Shown here in pieces: positions 33,101-44,272 of a stretch of 64,000 nucleotides of DNA. Numbering within the stretch: the first letter of the stretch is position 1; each line of letters starts with the position of its first letter. The position numbers and the translations under genes were made by a program. Source of the stretch: Dendrophyllia cribrosa (lineage: Eukaryota; Cnidaria; Anthozoa; Scleractinia; Dendrophylliidae); the NCBI GenBank assembly GCA_024195265.1, contig JAJLRJ010000001.1:51670672-51734671 (forward strand). The letters run 5' to 3'. The notes below the pieces were generated by a model. The model was given only the letters and a program-made list of their open reading frames with translations. It searched no databases and was not told the DNA's origin.

Positions 33101-33965
33101 ATAAGTATTAATTTTCCTTTTCTGGCATTTAACAGCTATGACATCATGGGGTTGCATCTCGCCTCAGACAACCATCGCTATCATTTCACCAGCTGCGCTT
33201 CTGATTCTACTATTCTACTACATGCTTGACAAGGACCGACTCAAGCCTTATGCCTTGCTAAACACCTACAAGAAAATCAAGTACAGTGACACGGAAACCT
33301 CAGATGATCACCTCTACAGTAAGAACCCGTTTGAACTGTCTTGCAGGGAAAAGTTGTCGGCCGCGTGGCAAATCCTACCGTGCATGGGCGCGCTATGCAC
33401 CGCGTACATCTCGCAGTACATCACGATACATGCTGTGTTCACCACGATTGCGTTCGGCGATGCTCCTTTCGCGCCAAGAGACCACTTTGTGTACTATGTA
33501 TTACTAAACGGTTTCGGCGAGTTTATAACGCGCTCATATCTAAGCATAGTGGCTTGGGCTCGCCCCACATTAGTGCCTCGCCTCGTCATAAAGCGCACAT
33601 GGATTTTTTCGTTTATCTTGCTAGCTGTTATGGCATTTTCAATCTGCGCTTCGTATTACCGGCTTTTCGATACCGTCTGGTCGGTTTTATTACTGTGCTT
33701 CGTAATAGGGTCGTTGTCGGGTTTCGTTTTTTCCAATACAGTATGCGCAGTGCCTCTCGTCGTTGACCCAAAATACACGGAATTCTGCATGGGTTTAGTA
33801 ACCGTTGGAGAATCAGCAGGGATGTTAATTGCAAGCTTTGTTGGTATTGCTGTAGAGCCAGCTTTGAGAAGCCACTGTTTTAGTATTAGCAGCAATCAAT
33901 CACTTTGTTTCACCAGACGGAAAATGTACTCATGGGATAAATCCGTTTGCTCTGCTAAAGCATGA
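30120..33965 (+). CDS. CLN3: CLN3/battenin-like lysosomal membrane protein
   Basis: Two coding exons: 30120-30636 (ends TACACAG|GTAAGC, phase 1) and 33136-33965 (after TTTAACAG). The joined length is 448 aa; human CLN3 has 438. An acidic N-terminus (residues 4-25) precedes about ten hydrophobic spans. GLGEISFLALSAFY (135-148) followed by the SGAG glycine motif (160-163) is the CLN3 signature, and the second exon keeps the order REKL...SQYITIH...EFCMGLVTVGESAGM seen near the CLN3 C-terminus. CLN3 is a multi-span protein of lysosomes and endosomes, mutated in Batten disease, with reported roles in glycerophosphodiester export. Divergence from vertebrate CLN3 is considerable, so this may be a cnidarian paralogue. 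The 2.5-kb intron carries repeats. The last 30 residues are low in similarity, so the true 3' end could differ. Confidence 0.85.
31075..31285. repeat. Penelope-like terminal fragment with (taa)n
   Basis: 'gataaggtaaattagccacc' at the left and 'gcgtcagcttttgaatcttt' with 'acggtggtcag' at the right form an inverted arrangement like the ends of the element at 49078-50938, with an (ata)n run between. It lies in the CLN3 intron. Confidence 0.6.
32434..32535. repeat. near-perfect 102-bp palindrome
   Basis: The arms of about 47 bp (ggccggccctagtctcctac ... mirrored ... gtaggagactagggccggcc) differ at about one position and are separated by about 6 bp. It is GC-rich relative to its surroundings and lies in the CLN3 intron. 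Confidence 0.9.
32619..32986. repeat. foldback, about 150-bp arms
   Basis: 'gaacccacgcat' through 'cagcttatgccggg' and 'agccacgttacggtc' is mirrored on the right up to 'gcgtgggttc'. Only about 30 bp of loop remain. It lies in the CLN3 intron, ending about 150 bp before exon 2. Confidence 0.85.
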
Positions 33966-34045
33966 AATTCCTTGTTAGCGAAGGTCAAAATGGAACATAA
34001 ACTTCTGATTATAAATCTTTGCAAGTTTGGGTACACTTCGTGAGT

Positions 34046-34055
34046 TTTGCCGCGA

Positions 34056-34097
<42 letters not shown>

Positions 34098-37000
34098 TTT
34101 TTTTTTTATTAACAATACAATACAATAACTAAATTACAGCACAGCGAAAAACAAACAAAAAGAGAAGGTTCAAAGAAAGTACAGTTGAGACAGGAGCAAT
34201 AAACGAACCTTGATTGAGAACAATCAGTCAGATATATCTAGTTAAATATAAGATTTACAAATCTTTAAAAATATTTTTGGTATTTGACCGTCAGGGGAAA
34301 GGAAACAATCGATATCAAGAGCTATATAAAGAACAATCTTTAAGAAAGTTCCATTTTTTAGTGTCCCCAGCTTTTTTCTCTATAATAGATCTTGACTTAA
34401 CTAGGCGCAGAAAATTTGCAAAATTAGGCGATATTTCATCCATTTTGGCTTGCCAAATATGAAACCGCGCTAACAGTAGACAATAGTTTAATTGACACGA
34501 GTATTCTGTAGAATGAGGCTCCGGCCTCAAGCCCAGTGCAGTAATATTCAATAAGTTGTATTTGCCGATTAACGGAAGAGCGTTTTGAAGCCAGTCGGTT
34601 ACGCTTTTCCAAAAGGAGGCTGTAACATGGCAAGACCAAAAAAGATGAATTAGCGTCTCTGAGGAATTGTTGCAAAAGGTACAGTTGTCATTTTCTTTTC
34701 GTCCTATTTTAAGTAAAAAATCATTAGTTGGTATGCGCCTATGTAATAGTTTAAATTGGAACTCTATCAGTTTGGTGCTTTTTGTGCACCGTCGCGCCAT
34801 AAGATAGGCGAGTTCCCAATTAAATGTATCTTCTTTGTCTGAAAAGTTGCAGTCTTGAAACCACTTTAGTTGGCTTTTACGTGGGGTTAAACTTTTGGCT
34901 CTGATCAGTTTTTGGTAAATTAATGGACCTGGCTTTTCTCTCTTAACAATTTTTTCACTTAACGTTTCAAAGGTATAGTCTCTTGTTTCAGCCGTATCGG
35001 TAACATTGTTGCGAATTTGTTTAACAGCTGATAATAGACCAAAAAAACTAAGCGGGCGTACACTTAAGTCATGTTTTGAGGCAAAATCTTTGAGAGTCAG
35101 AAAATTATCGTTTCCTGATTGGAGATGTTTAACTTTGAAGATACCTATTTCAAACCATTCTTTAAAAAAAATTGGTTTATTATCTATCCTTATTAAAGAG
35201 TTGAACCACAGAAACTGTTCTTGAAAAGCGGTATCAGAGCTTACTTGATCCACAAAGTTTATTTCTGCCCAATATTCCAATATTTCTTTAAGAAAGGGGT
35301 CTGTTACTCTAACCTCTTTCTTAGTGTCCGAGACATTGAGATTACCTCGGAAAATGAGATCGTGACCGTAGTTCTCCAGTTCTAGATCAACGAGAAATTT
35401 CCATTTTCCGTGGTTAGTCGTGTCCAAGTACTTTTTAACCCATGTTGTTTTAAGAGATTTGTTGAAAGAGCAGAGATCAATCATCTTCAGGCCTCCATAT
35501 TCAGGTTCATTAATCATAACTTTTCTTTTGATTTTGTCACCTTTACCATTCCATAGAAAATGGTAAAACATATCATTTATTTCTTTTATAGCGTGGTGAT
35601 TTGAGCGTAAAGGGGAGAGCAGGTAAACCAGTTGTGATGCGGCCAGTGATTTAAGGACGGTAATTTTCCCTAACAACGTGAGCCTACGGTATTTCCAGCA
35701 ACTCAGAAGCTTCCTGATGTTTTCAGTTTTTTCGTTGTAATTCAACCTTAAAGCCATGTCCGGATCAGTTGACAGCCACAGACCAAGTGTTTTGACTTTA
35801 TATTTTGGCCACTTAAACTTCTTTCCTGAAACAAGGATTTTTTCATGCCCTATCTTAGAACCGATCCAAAGAGCTTCTGTTTTGCTATCGTTTAACTTAA
35901 GGCCGGAGATCTTGCCAAAATCATCTAAAATTTGTATTGCCGATGTAAGGGATTTCTCTGAACCATCTAAGATAAGAGTGGTATCATCAGCGTACTGGCT
36001 TATCTTAACTTCGTTATTACCTAGAGAAAGACCTCTTATGCTCTTATTGTTACGTACGGTCTTGGCCAAGACCTCCGCAGCAAGAATAAACAAATATGGG
36101 GAAAGGGGACAGCCTTGCCTAACTCCTCTTTGAGGCTGGAAGAAGTTGCTTGACCAGCCATTGTTAAGTACACAACTTTCGATGTTGCAATAAAAGGTCC
36201 TTACCCAATTGATAAGTGATGGTCCAAAGCCAAAAAAACGTAGTGTATCAAAAATAAAGGGCCATTCAAGGGAATCGAAAGCCTTTTCAAAATCTATAAA
36301 GAGCAACAAACCGGGAACATTGTGCTGTGTAGCATACTGGATGATGCCATCTATAAGTCTAATATTTTCCCCAATGAACCGCCCTTTCATAAAGCCTGTC
36401 TGATCATTATTTATCAGTTTTGGGAGAACAGTTTTTATACGGTTTGCTATAGCTTTTGCTGCAATTTTGTAATCAGTATTAAGGAGAGTTATAGGGCGCC
36501 AATTTTTTATGTAAAATGGTTCTATGCTCTTTTTTGGAATAAGTTTAATGATACCCCTTCTTTGAGTAATAGACAAGCAGCCGGATTCGTAAGCAAAATT
36601 GAGGGCAGAGAGTAAATGCATAGAAATGTCATCCCAAAAAGCTTTGTAAAATTCGGCTGGAAGGCCGTCTGTACCGGGCGTTTTATCCGCGTTCATCGAT
36701 TTTAAAGCTTCTTCACATTCTGTCTTAGTTAGGAGACCATCGCAAACCTGTTGATCATCGGGAGTCAAAACATTTTCATTTGCTTGCTGAAAGAAGTCAA
36801 AATTCACAGAGTTGTCTATTTTTGAGGCGTAGAGATCTTTATAGAAAGATTCACATTCAGATAATATATCTTTGTCAGATGTTACGAAAAATCCATCGCT
36901 AAGTTTCAATTGGCTTATTGTACCTTGTTTAAAGTGGCGTTTTTCAAGATTAAGAAAATATTTAGTATTCTTTTCCCCTTCATTGTACCACCTGGACTTT

Positions 37001-37227
37001 GATCGAAGAATGGCACCTTTGGTTCGGTATTCAATTATTTTCTCGAGTTCTTCTTTTAAGATTTTAATTCGTTCAGTGACATTTTGGCTCACTGGCGGAT
37101 CATTGGTACTGGCATTGTCCAGTCGTTTCTCCAGCATTGCTAATTCTTTTTCCAGCTCCTCTTCTTTTGTTACTTTTGCTTTTTTGATGGAAGCGGAATA
37201 AGTAATTGATTTGCCGCGAATATTTTT
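34046..37227 (-). mobile_element. 5'-truncated LINE with 18-bp target duplication
   Basis: TTTGCCGCGAATATTTTT occurs at 34046-34063 and again at 37210-37227, bracketing the insert. On - the element ends in a long poly(A), seen here as poly(T) at 34058-34107. About 250 bp of 3' UTR precede it, and the reverse-transcriptase ORF fills the rest. The 5' end is cut inside the linker ahead of the RT, so the endonuclease is absent. These are hallmarks of target-primed insertion. Confidence 0.85.
34315..37209 (-). pseudogene. LINE ORF2 fragment: reverse transcriptase and zf-RVT
   Basis: The frame is open for more than 960 codons. An RT domain shows NADKTPGTDGLPAEFYKAFW, then LINKLIPKK-like and NWRPITLLN motifs, the DFEKAFDS block, PQRGVRQGCPLSPYLF and the catalytic SQYADDTTL box. 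A C-terminal RRCTKSTKLIEFQFKLLHRR region with CTFCNNSSETLIHLFWSC is a zf-RVT module. The layout is of L1/Tx1-type LINEs. The apparent N-terminus upstream of 37209 (a proline run from a poly-C tract) is target DNA read in frame, not element sequence. The apurinic endonuclease and ORF1 are missing. It looks recently inserted, since no stop or frameshift is present in the retained part. Confidence 0.8.
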
Positions 37228-37240
37228 GTTAAATATAATC

Positions 37241-37274
37241 GGTGGGGGGTGGGGGGGGGGGGGGGGGGGGGGGG
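37241..37274. repeat. poly(G) tract
   Basis: About 30 G with a few interruptions, directly beyond the LINE's 5' end. Confidence 0.9.
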
Positions 37275-37747
37275 AGGGCGTCAATGGGAAGCACCTTGTG
37301 AGGACAGTTTTCGAGTGACTGTCGTGAGACTTGGCCGATCAGAACATGGGCAAATTAATATACCGCATTGTAAAAAAATAGAAAAATCAGAACAAAAACT
37401 GCAACAAGTGTCAAGCGCGGGAAAACGCGATCAAGACAAGTTGGAAATGGTTTTCGTCAGGAATGGTTTTATAGAAAACGGCGTGATGTTCTGATTGGCT
37501 GAATCACATCACATTCCAGGCGTTCAGATTGTGGGGCCGGGGAGCAAAAGAGGGGAGTCAGGGGGCGATCTTTTGCGCCCATCTCCCTCCGTCAGCCCTC
37601 GCAATATGTTTACTTCGCGCGCCACCTATCGTTCGCTCCCCTCTATCTGAACGCCTGAAACGACTATTTTACTGATAAAAAGGTAGAACCAAAGCGAATG
37701 AATGCACTTTCAACAGTGAAAACTGCTCTTGTAAGACAAGGTATTGT

Positions 37748-37912
37748 AATAGACAAAATTCGTATTCTTGGTATTGAACTGGAACTAGCTTGCAGTCGAG
37801 GCTTATGCGGGGGAATGTCATTAAAACTATTTGCATGTGAAAAGATTCTCCCGCATGAGCCTCGACTGCAAGCTACTTCCAGTTCAATACCGAGAATACG
37901 AATATTGTCTAT
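37748..37912. repeat. foldback A of three in a row
   Basis: The arms begin AATAGACAAAATTCGTATTC and end with its near reverse complement. They also share 'ttgaactggaa' and 'cttgcagtcgaggc'. A diverged copy lies in RACK1 intron 5 (about 57100-57245). Confidence 0.85.
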
Positions 37913-37915
37913 TGT

Positions 37916-38115
37916 AATAGGTCATTTCCGAGTTACCTTTAGCCTCTCTATCAAAGCGAGGCTGGGTGCGAAACCTTTCATATGAAAATGAGTTTTTATT
38001 CACATGCAAATAAAACTTATTTGCATGTGAATGAAAACTTATTTTCATATGAAAGGTTTCGCACCTAGCCTCGCTTTGATAGAGAGGCTAAAGGCAACTC
38101 AGAAATGGCCTATTA
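37916..38115. repeat. foldback B of three in a row
   Basis: Long arms: 'aataggtcatttccgagtta' through 'tttcatatgaaaatgagttt' is mirrored to 'ggcctatta'. The centre carries 'attcacatgcaaataaaact'. Confidence 0.85.
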
Positions 38116-38120
38116 TATTG

Positions 38121-38291
38121 TAATAGACCTCTTTAGCGTGAATGTTTTGTTTTCCCAATGTAAATCATGTGATGTTACCCTAGAGAACTGTGCATATGCA
38201 TAATTTATCAAAAGACAAAGGACAAATTCCCTTGAGATCATCACATGACCTACATTGAGAAAACAAAACATACAAGCTAAAGAGGTCTATT
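38121..38291. repeat. foldback C of three in a row
   Basis: 'aatagacctctttagcgtga' and 'atgttttgttttcccaatgt' are mirrored on the right to 'agctaaagaggtctatt'. Confidence 0.85.
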
Positions 38292-38949
38292 GTTATATTG
38301 TTAGTTTATTGTGGAATACCTGGAAACTAGCTAGTAGCTTTGTAGCGAAGTCTATTTCCACGTTAAATAAAGTATGTATATGTATAAGTTATTGGGACGT
38401 AGAGTCCAATATTGTAGGGTTGTCAATATGTTATTCAAAGTAGCTTTCAAAGCATTGGAAATTAAAAATTAGAGTACTATGGGCTATTTTTGAACTTGTA
38501 TTTTTTCATGGACATACAATTTTAGGCTCTTTCAGAAATTGCAATTGTATGCAAAGTTAGCCTGTTCCACTAGCTAAAAAAATTAAAGCAAATTTTTGGG
38601 AGGGGAGAAGGGAACCCCTTGTTTACCAGGGTAGGGGTGTCCAGGAAAATAAGGGGGCTACCGCCTTGTATCACCCAGAGCGTTGAACACTCTGTATGGG
38701 GGAAAATAAAGGGATATTTTTAATAAATGTCTCACAGTTTATTTATTGGTTTAACATTTGGTTTCTGCATGATCACCAAAGTTCGTGGAGACCATAAAGA
38801 ACCCCTACCCCACACTGCATACACCAGTTACACAAGCTTGAAGTCACCGAGCTATGCAACTGGGCGTGAACCACATCCTTAGAGATCCTGGGGCGGAATG
38901 TCAGGGCAAGATAGAGATAGCCCACATGAAGACGTCTCCCATTTCCTTC

Positions 38950-39095
38950 TTTCTATGGAAAACAAAGACCCCAACAAACAAGACAAAACTGAGTAACTGA
39001 GTCGCTGTCTTTATTTTTACAGTATTGTAAAATTCCACTGATACCAAACGCTACCTATTGTCTGAAATTTGAGAAACTTGCTACACACAAATAAT
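38950..39095 (-). pseudogene. fragment of the RACK1 3' end
   Basis: Matches RACK1's last codons and 3' UTR (about 56160-56290) over about 130 bp, for example 'caacaaacaagacaaaactg', 'atttttacagtattgtaaaa' and 'gagaaacttgc'. The codon for the RACK1 Trp before QVS is TAG here and the RACK1 stop codon is lost. It is non-coding. The adjoining 39100-39150 matches a piece of RACK1 intron 1 (about 60270-60330), possibly a separate shared repeat. It lies about 490 bp beyond the ODAD1-like stop codon and carries an AATAAA-type signal on -. Confidence 0.75.
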
Positions 39096-39586
39096 AACCA
39101 CCCTATGCCACACTGTACGAGCCCATCAAGGGGGCTTTCTTTTGCCCACCGGCCTAGCTTTAATTTATTCTTTTAGTGTGCATAATCCTACAACCATTCA
39201 GCTGTTTAATAAGTGGTTTGAAAAAAATTAAACTGGTGCTAAATTATCAAACCACATTAAACATTTTGAATTGGCAAATACAAACTGGTCAAAAAATTGT
39301 GGAATCAACTGTTATATTGACACCTTAACTTGAATAACCACTAATATAAACAAGGTCAAAATAATTGACGATATAAAGGTCGAGTGTAAGTTCTTTTGTA
39401 CAAAATATCCGTACTATGAACGTGGTCCAAACAAAATACACTGGTATAATTTTGTTTTTCCCCTGAGTTGTGTTTAGACTAGAGTGTTTTGAAATATCCT
39501 GAATGTTTACTGTACAAGCTGTAACATTGGCATGCGTGTGACTTATTACAAGCCATGAGCAGTGTCCCAGTGCTGGGTTGTCAACA

Positions 39587-42177
39587 TTACTTGGGTCCTT
39601 TCTTTTTCTTGCCTGGGGATTTCTCGGAACCTGCTGATCCCGGATGCTGCGACTTCTTAGGATACGCCTCACGCTTGGTGATCCCCTTCAAGATTTTGTT
39701 TTTCAGTTCTTGTTGGGTGAGCGGTCGTTGTTCATCTTCAGATCCCGATGACCCATCAGAATCATAATCGTCGCCAGTTGTAGGGGGGACGATTGCAACT
39801 GAAGATATTCCTGGCTGAGGTCCCTGACCCAAAAGACCAACTTTGGCTGCAGGTTCACCTTCACGATCAGATTCCTTTGTGGTGACAAATCCATGGACTT
39901 GGAGAAGCTCATTTGTCCTTTGCTCAACCAACCCAAGAAACTAAAATGAGAAATGTAATTTATTGATCCAGTTTGTTAAATAGGAAAATGCACTAATTTT
40001 AGCTGTCAAATTGATTTTACAGCAAAAAGTGCCCGGGAAAATGCACTTATTTTAGTTGTCAAATTGATTTTACAGTGAAGAGCGCCCTACCTTTCGACAG
40101 TTTTTGATTAATTAGACACTTTTTTTTACGTCTTTCTGATGGCTTTGAACTGTGGAAAGCAGAGATGTCAATTCTGACAATTATTGTCAGAATGCAAACA
40201 TCAGTGCCTCTCATAGTTCTTGCATTTTTATTGGCCAGTTGAAATAAAAGCTATTAATGAAGAAAGTTGTCAAAAATTCTGTTGAATGGCAATGGTAGGG
40301 CACTCTTTACTGTAAAGTAAAATGCAATGTAAAAGCTCTAGGTTACCTGCATCATGTTGGCATCAGTAACTCCAGATGTTCCTCCCAGCATGTCAGTTAT
40401 GGCACTACGATCACAGTTGATCTTGTTAAACAGCGAGTCGACCCCTGACTTAAGTTGTTCCAGTATTTTCTTGGTCTGTTTAAACTGTGTGTCATACTGG
40501 TCAGCCTGTTCAGTGGATGAAGACAAGCTGTCCTCCAGATCTTTGAGAAGGGCTTTCCTTTGACTAGCCATCTCCACTTCTTCGCTTTTGAACTTCTCAA
40601 TTTCTGCCTGATTCTCGTTGATTTGTTCTTGCAACTGTTCAATTTCGTTATTAAGTTCATTGACATAGTTGAACAGTGCAAAGTTCTTGTCCTCCACCTC
40701 AATAAACTTGGTAACTAACAGATCAATATCCTCAATACCTGTGGCCTCCTTAATGGTCTGGAAAGCTTCCTCGTACGACTCAATAGTTTCCTCAGCTTTG
40801 TCTCCTCTTTCTTTCTCGTCCTTTTTCTTTCTCTGTGATGATAATTCACCCTCCATCATTTCAGCTCTCTCCTCACTTTTTATTCTCATGAATTCTTTCA
40901 GTTTGCGATCATGTTCAATGATGCGCATGAGTTCCTTGAGTTCAGTATTATACTGAGCCAGATCTTTATCAGCTTTCTCTTTCAAGGCCATCATCTTCCC
41001 TTGGGCTTCATCTCTATAAACAGGAAAACAAAGACGTATACTTCATGTTATTAACAGTTGAACTCGATGTAAGTAAAAGTCCATCTAGGGGCAGGGAGGG
41101 GAGCATGCAGAAAACATGACAGGGGGGGGGGGGGGGGGGGGGGGCTGAAGCAATACTCCTTTTCGCTTCATACTATGGAACCCGAAGTGAAGCAATGGCC
41201 TAATAAGCCACCTACAATAGGCTTGTAGTCAGACTCAAACCTAACCTTTTTTTTAAATCCCAGGAAAGTGACAAGTGGTTTACAAAAAGGCAATGCTTGG
41301 TTGGTTTCCTTTGTTAAAAAAATCTATGCTTTAAGGTTTTGCCAAATCTTTTAGAATGATAAATAAAAAGATATGCAGCACTGCTATAGTGTCAAAACAA
41401 GACTACGTCTGTCTGCCAAAATGAAGTTATTCTGAAAAATGTACATGTATGTCGCCTCTAAGGTTTGCTTTATTACAATTTTGCAAATATTTCACATAGC
41501 ATTACATGTACATTATATACCAACCGAGCTTCATAAGCTGCTGTGGATGTTTCAATTCCCTCCATAATTTTCCGCTTATTCTCAACTAGTTCCTTCTCTA
41601 GTTTCAGGCGAATGGTGTCAAACGTCTTCTTCTCCAGTCGCATGTGATCAAATGTTTCGCGCAGCTTCCCATTTTCTGACAAGCATCTGTTAAAATCTGT
41701 CTTGGCCTTGTCTAATCTGTTTTCAAGAACTCTTATGTATTTCTGTGTTCTCTTGTTCTGAAGATGGCTGTTGTGAACACCTCCCATGTTTTTTCTTTGC
41801 TGTTTAATCTTCTTCTCGATCAATCTGATCTGCTCATCGAGTGTTGTGATGTCTTCCTTTACATCATCCAGCTCTTCTTTCAGTTCAGCTTCTTTGGTTA
41901 GAAGAATGCTTAGCTTGTCTGTGTTTGTTTTGTCCTGGTTCTGATTCTGTATACTTCCAGCCAAGGTGTTATCTTTCATCAATTCTTCGTTTTCGTTTTC
42001 AAGGGACTTGATGGCTTCCATCTGTTTTCTTATTTGGTTCTGAGTCTCTTCGCTGTAAGCCCTTCTATCTCCTTCGATAATACGATACTGCCGCTGGAGT
42101 TTTGCAAGTTCTTGCTCAGCGAGTCCATCGACTTCTGCCTCACTTCCTTCAGATCTTCTACTGTGGACCCTTTGCAT
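39587..42177 (-). CDS. ODAD1: outer dynein arm-docking complex coiled-coil protein (ODAD1/CCDC63-like)
   Basis: Three coding exons on -: 42177-41525 (phase 2 end), 41013-40347 and 39940-39587, joining to 557 aa. The first donor is CG|GTTGGT, a weak site, but only this junction keeps the frame into DEAQGKMMALKEKA. Almost the whole protein is heptad coiled coil. ELAKLQRQYRIIEGDRRAYS at the start, KYIRVLENRLDKAKTDFN in the middle and FLGLVEQRTNELL near the end are hallmarks of the CCDC114/CCDC63 family. The tail is acidic, then lysine-rich (SPGKKKKGPK). Family members anchor outer dynein arms to doublet microtubules in motile cilia, so expression in ciliated cells or sperm is likely. ODAD1 and CCDC63 are close paralogues and cannot be separated confidently here. 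Confidence 0.85.
41124..41144. repeat. poly(G) tract in ODAD1-like intron 1
   Basis: Run of about 20 G. The rest of the 511-bp intron has no other feature. Confidence 0.9.
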
Positions 42178-42546
42178 GTTGAATTCTAGACGAACCAAAT
42201 TACTTTTACCTTTCTAGGACGTCAGATACACGAAGATTCCAAGATGGCTTCGAGATGTTTTACTGTGTTCAGATCGAAAAGTTCGTTGTCATGGAAATTT
42301 CCATTCTCGTCCCCAGAGCTCACCCCAGAGCCGCTTGGCCCTCTTAACCGCCAGAGCCTGAGTATGAGGCGCGCGCACTCCAAAGCGGAAGAGTCTAGAT
42401 TCCATAGCTCAGAAGGAGGTCGGACACCTCAGTTATTGGGACTTATATAACGGAGTAACTAGTTAGCTTTCAGTTGAGGTTGGGGTTAGCAGTTTATATA
42501 GTTAAATTTAGGCCTAAACAACCCGAGAAGCTAGGTGGTACTGTAT

Positions 42547-42863
42547 CATATAAACTCTTGTTCTTAGGCGATCGTAACTTGATAAGAAATAAAACACAAA
42601 CAGCGGTGATAAATATGGTAAACCAACGCATTTTTATAGTAACTTGACGTTTCGTATGCTAAGCGACATACAATTTTAAAAGTAACCGTTACAGTGTTTG
42701 AAAACTGTTTATATAGTTCAAAATTAGGGGTCTGGAAGCAAGATTAAGAAAAACAATCTTAACAGTAATTTAATAGTACGGACTGTAAGTCCTAAGAAGC
42801 TACAGCTAATAAAAATGCGTTGGTTTTCCATGTTTATCACCGCTGCTTGTGTTTTATATTTTA
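42547..42863. mobile_element. MITE with inverted ends, possible 13-bp flanking repeat
   Basis: 'aataaaacacaaacagcggt' with 'accaacgcatttttat' (about 42588-42637) is mirrored at about 42810-42862. TAGGTGGTACTGT occurs at 42532-42544 and at 42863-42875, which could be a flanking duplication. No ORF. Confidence 0.55.
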
Positions 42864-42884
42864 GGTGGTACTGTGGTACGGTAG

Positions 42885-42950
42885 GCTATGCAAGTCTAAG
42901 ACTCTAAGCCTAGCTGAGGTCACAGGTTCAATCCTGAGTGGGGAATTTAG
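42885..42950 (+). other. tRNA-like sequence (SINE head or decayed tRNA)
   Basis: 'aggctatgcaagtctaagac' is followed by 'ggttcaatcctga'. The latter matches an RNA polymerase III B box and T-loop, but a complete cloverleaf cannot be drawn. It is more likely a tRNA-derived SINE piece than a working tRNA. Confidence 0.25.
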
Positions 42951-43138
42951 ATTTTCTTTTTTACACTTAAAGTGCCGCTGCGATCAAATTTTTGATTTTC
43001 ATTTTTTTACATTTTCGTGTACAATTCGACATTCTTACTCATCTTGCCAAATTTCAATTCATTACGAACATCAGAAGTCATTTTATTTTAACATTTATTT
43101 CCGAGATTTTACGGCCGCCATTAATTAACCTTGTTCCA

Positions 43139-43346
43139 AGGCTTGGTTGCGAATGGAAGAAAGTGACAAACATACCTCACGGGTTGAAATTATAATAACA
43201 ATAAGTATTGAAAATCACGCGAAAAGCAACCACAACTTTGGACTTGTTCTTCGTGCAATTTTCTATGCTTATTGTTATTATAATTTCAACCCGTGAGGTA
43301 TGTTTGAGTCTTTGACGTCACTTTCTCCCATTCGCAGCCAAGCCTT
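43139..43346. repeat. foldback, about 70-bp arms
   Basis: 'catacctcacgggttgaaat' with 'tataataacaataa' is mirrored on the right. The outer parts 'aaggcttggttgcgaatgg' and 'ccattcgcagccaagcctt' also match. A short related piece lies at 47757-47780. Confidence 0.85.
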
Positions 43347-44068
43347 GAATGCAGAGGTCCACACGACGCAGAAATTAAACGTGCTGGTAGTTGCCGGATC
43401 TTCCTTGTGAAAGATCTCGTGCCAGGCGTCACTTGAATGTGAAAATACAAAACTGAATGCAAGGCTGCAATGCAAGGAACCAGCATTGAAAGTTTAAAGA
43501 AAATCTTATGTCAATTTTTATTTCTAGGGAATCACCTTAATAGGGCCAAGCGGCTCTGGGGACGAGAATGGGAATTTCCATGTTCCATATGTTCCATGGC
43601 ATTGACCATTCTCCTCCTGAGCTCTCCCTCTCCACCCAAATGGAAAGTAGATCCGCAATGCGTACATGAATTATACTTGTAATCAGTAAATTATTAAAAA
43701 CAAATTGAGATAAACTAAGCTGTATAAGATTTTGAGATGAAAATAAGTCCTAACAAGAGATTATAATTGTCCAATTATTTTCTCTTGGTCCTAATAAATC
43801 GTCGTAAGGTAACTCATCCAATAAAAAGCCCGAAAGAGCTGTCTGCGTCTACTTTCTAGTTTTGAGCGCTAATCATGTTAGATTTGGCCAACCATAGTGC
43901 CATTTTGAGAGAATCCCTTTTCATAATGTTTGATCGGTTCTTGTAGTGGTCTTCTGTTTTTCCTTATCGCTGTTTGTATTGATCCAATGTGGTGCAATAG
44001 ATCGTTCACGGTTTTTCAGTTTAGTACGGTGGCTTCAAAGGGACAAACATTTCTCCCACTTTTTTGGC

Positions 44069-44272
44069 TTGCGACTTACTTGCGACTTACTTGCGACTTA
44101 CTTGTGACGTACTTGCGACTTACTTGCGACTTACTTGCGACTTAGTTGCGACTTGCTTGCGACTTACTTGCGACTTAGCTGCGACTAACTTGCGACGTAC
44201 TTGCGACTTAGTTGCGACTTACTTGCGACTTAGCTGCGACTTACTTGCAACTTACTTGCGGCATACTTGGAG
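44069..44272. repeat. 11-bp minisatellite (gcgacttactt)n
   Basis: About 18 units of gcgacttactt with scattered substitutions (acttagttgcg, acttagctgcg). Because 11 is not a multiple of 3, three frames give the same 11-residue repeat; none is a real protein. Confidence 0.9.

Noticed and set aside
34315..37284. 989-aa ORF with proline-rich N-terminus
   Set aside because: The first 25 or so codons lie outside the LINE, in the target duplication and a poly-C tract. Only the part up to 37209 belongs to the element.
43278..43486. 65-66-codon ORFs on - ('MLVPCIAALHSVLYFHIQ')
   Set aside because: Signal-peptide-like start, but the frame enters the foldback at 43346 and no domain or splice site supports it.
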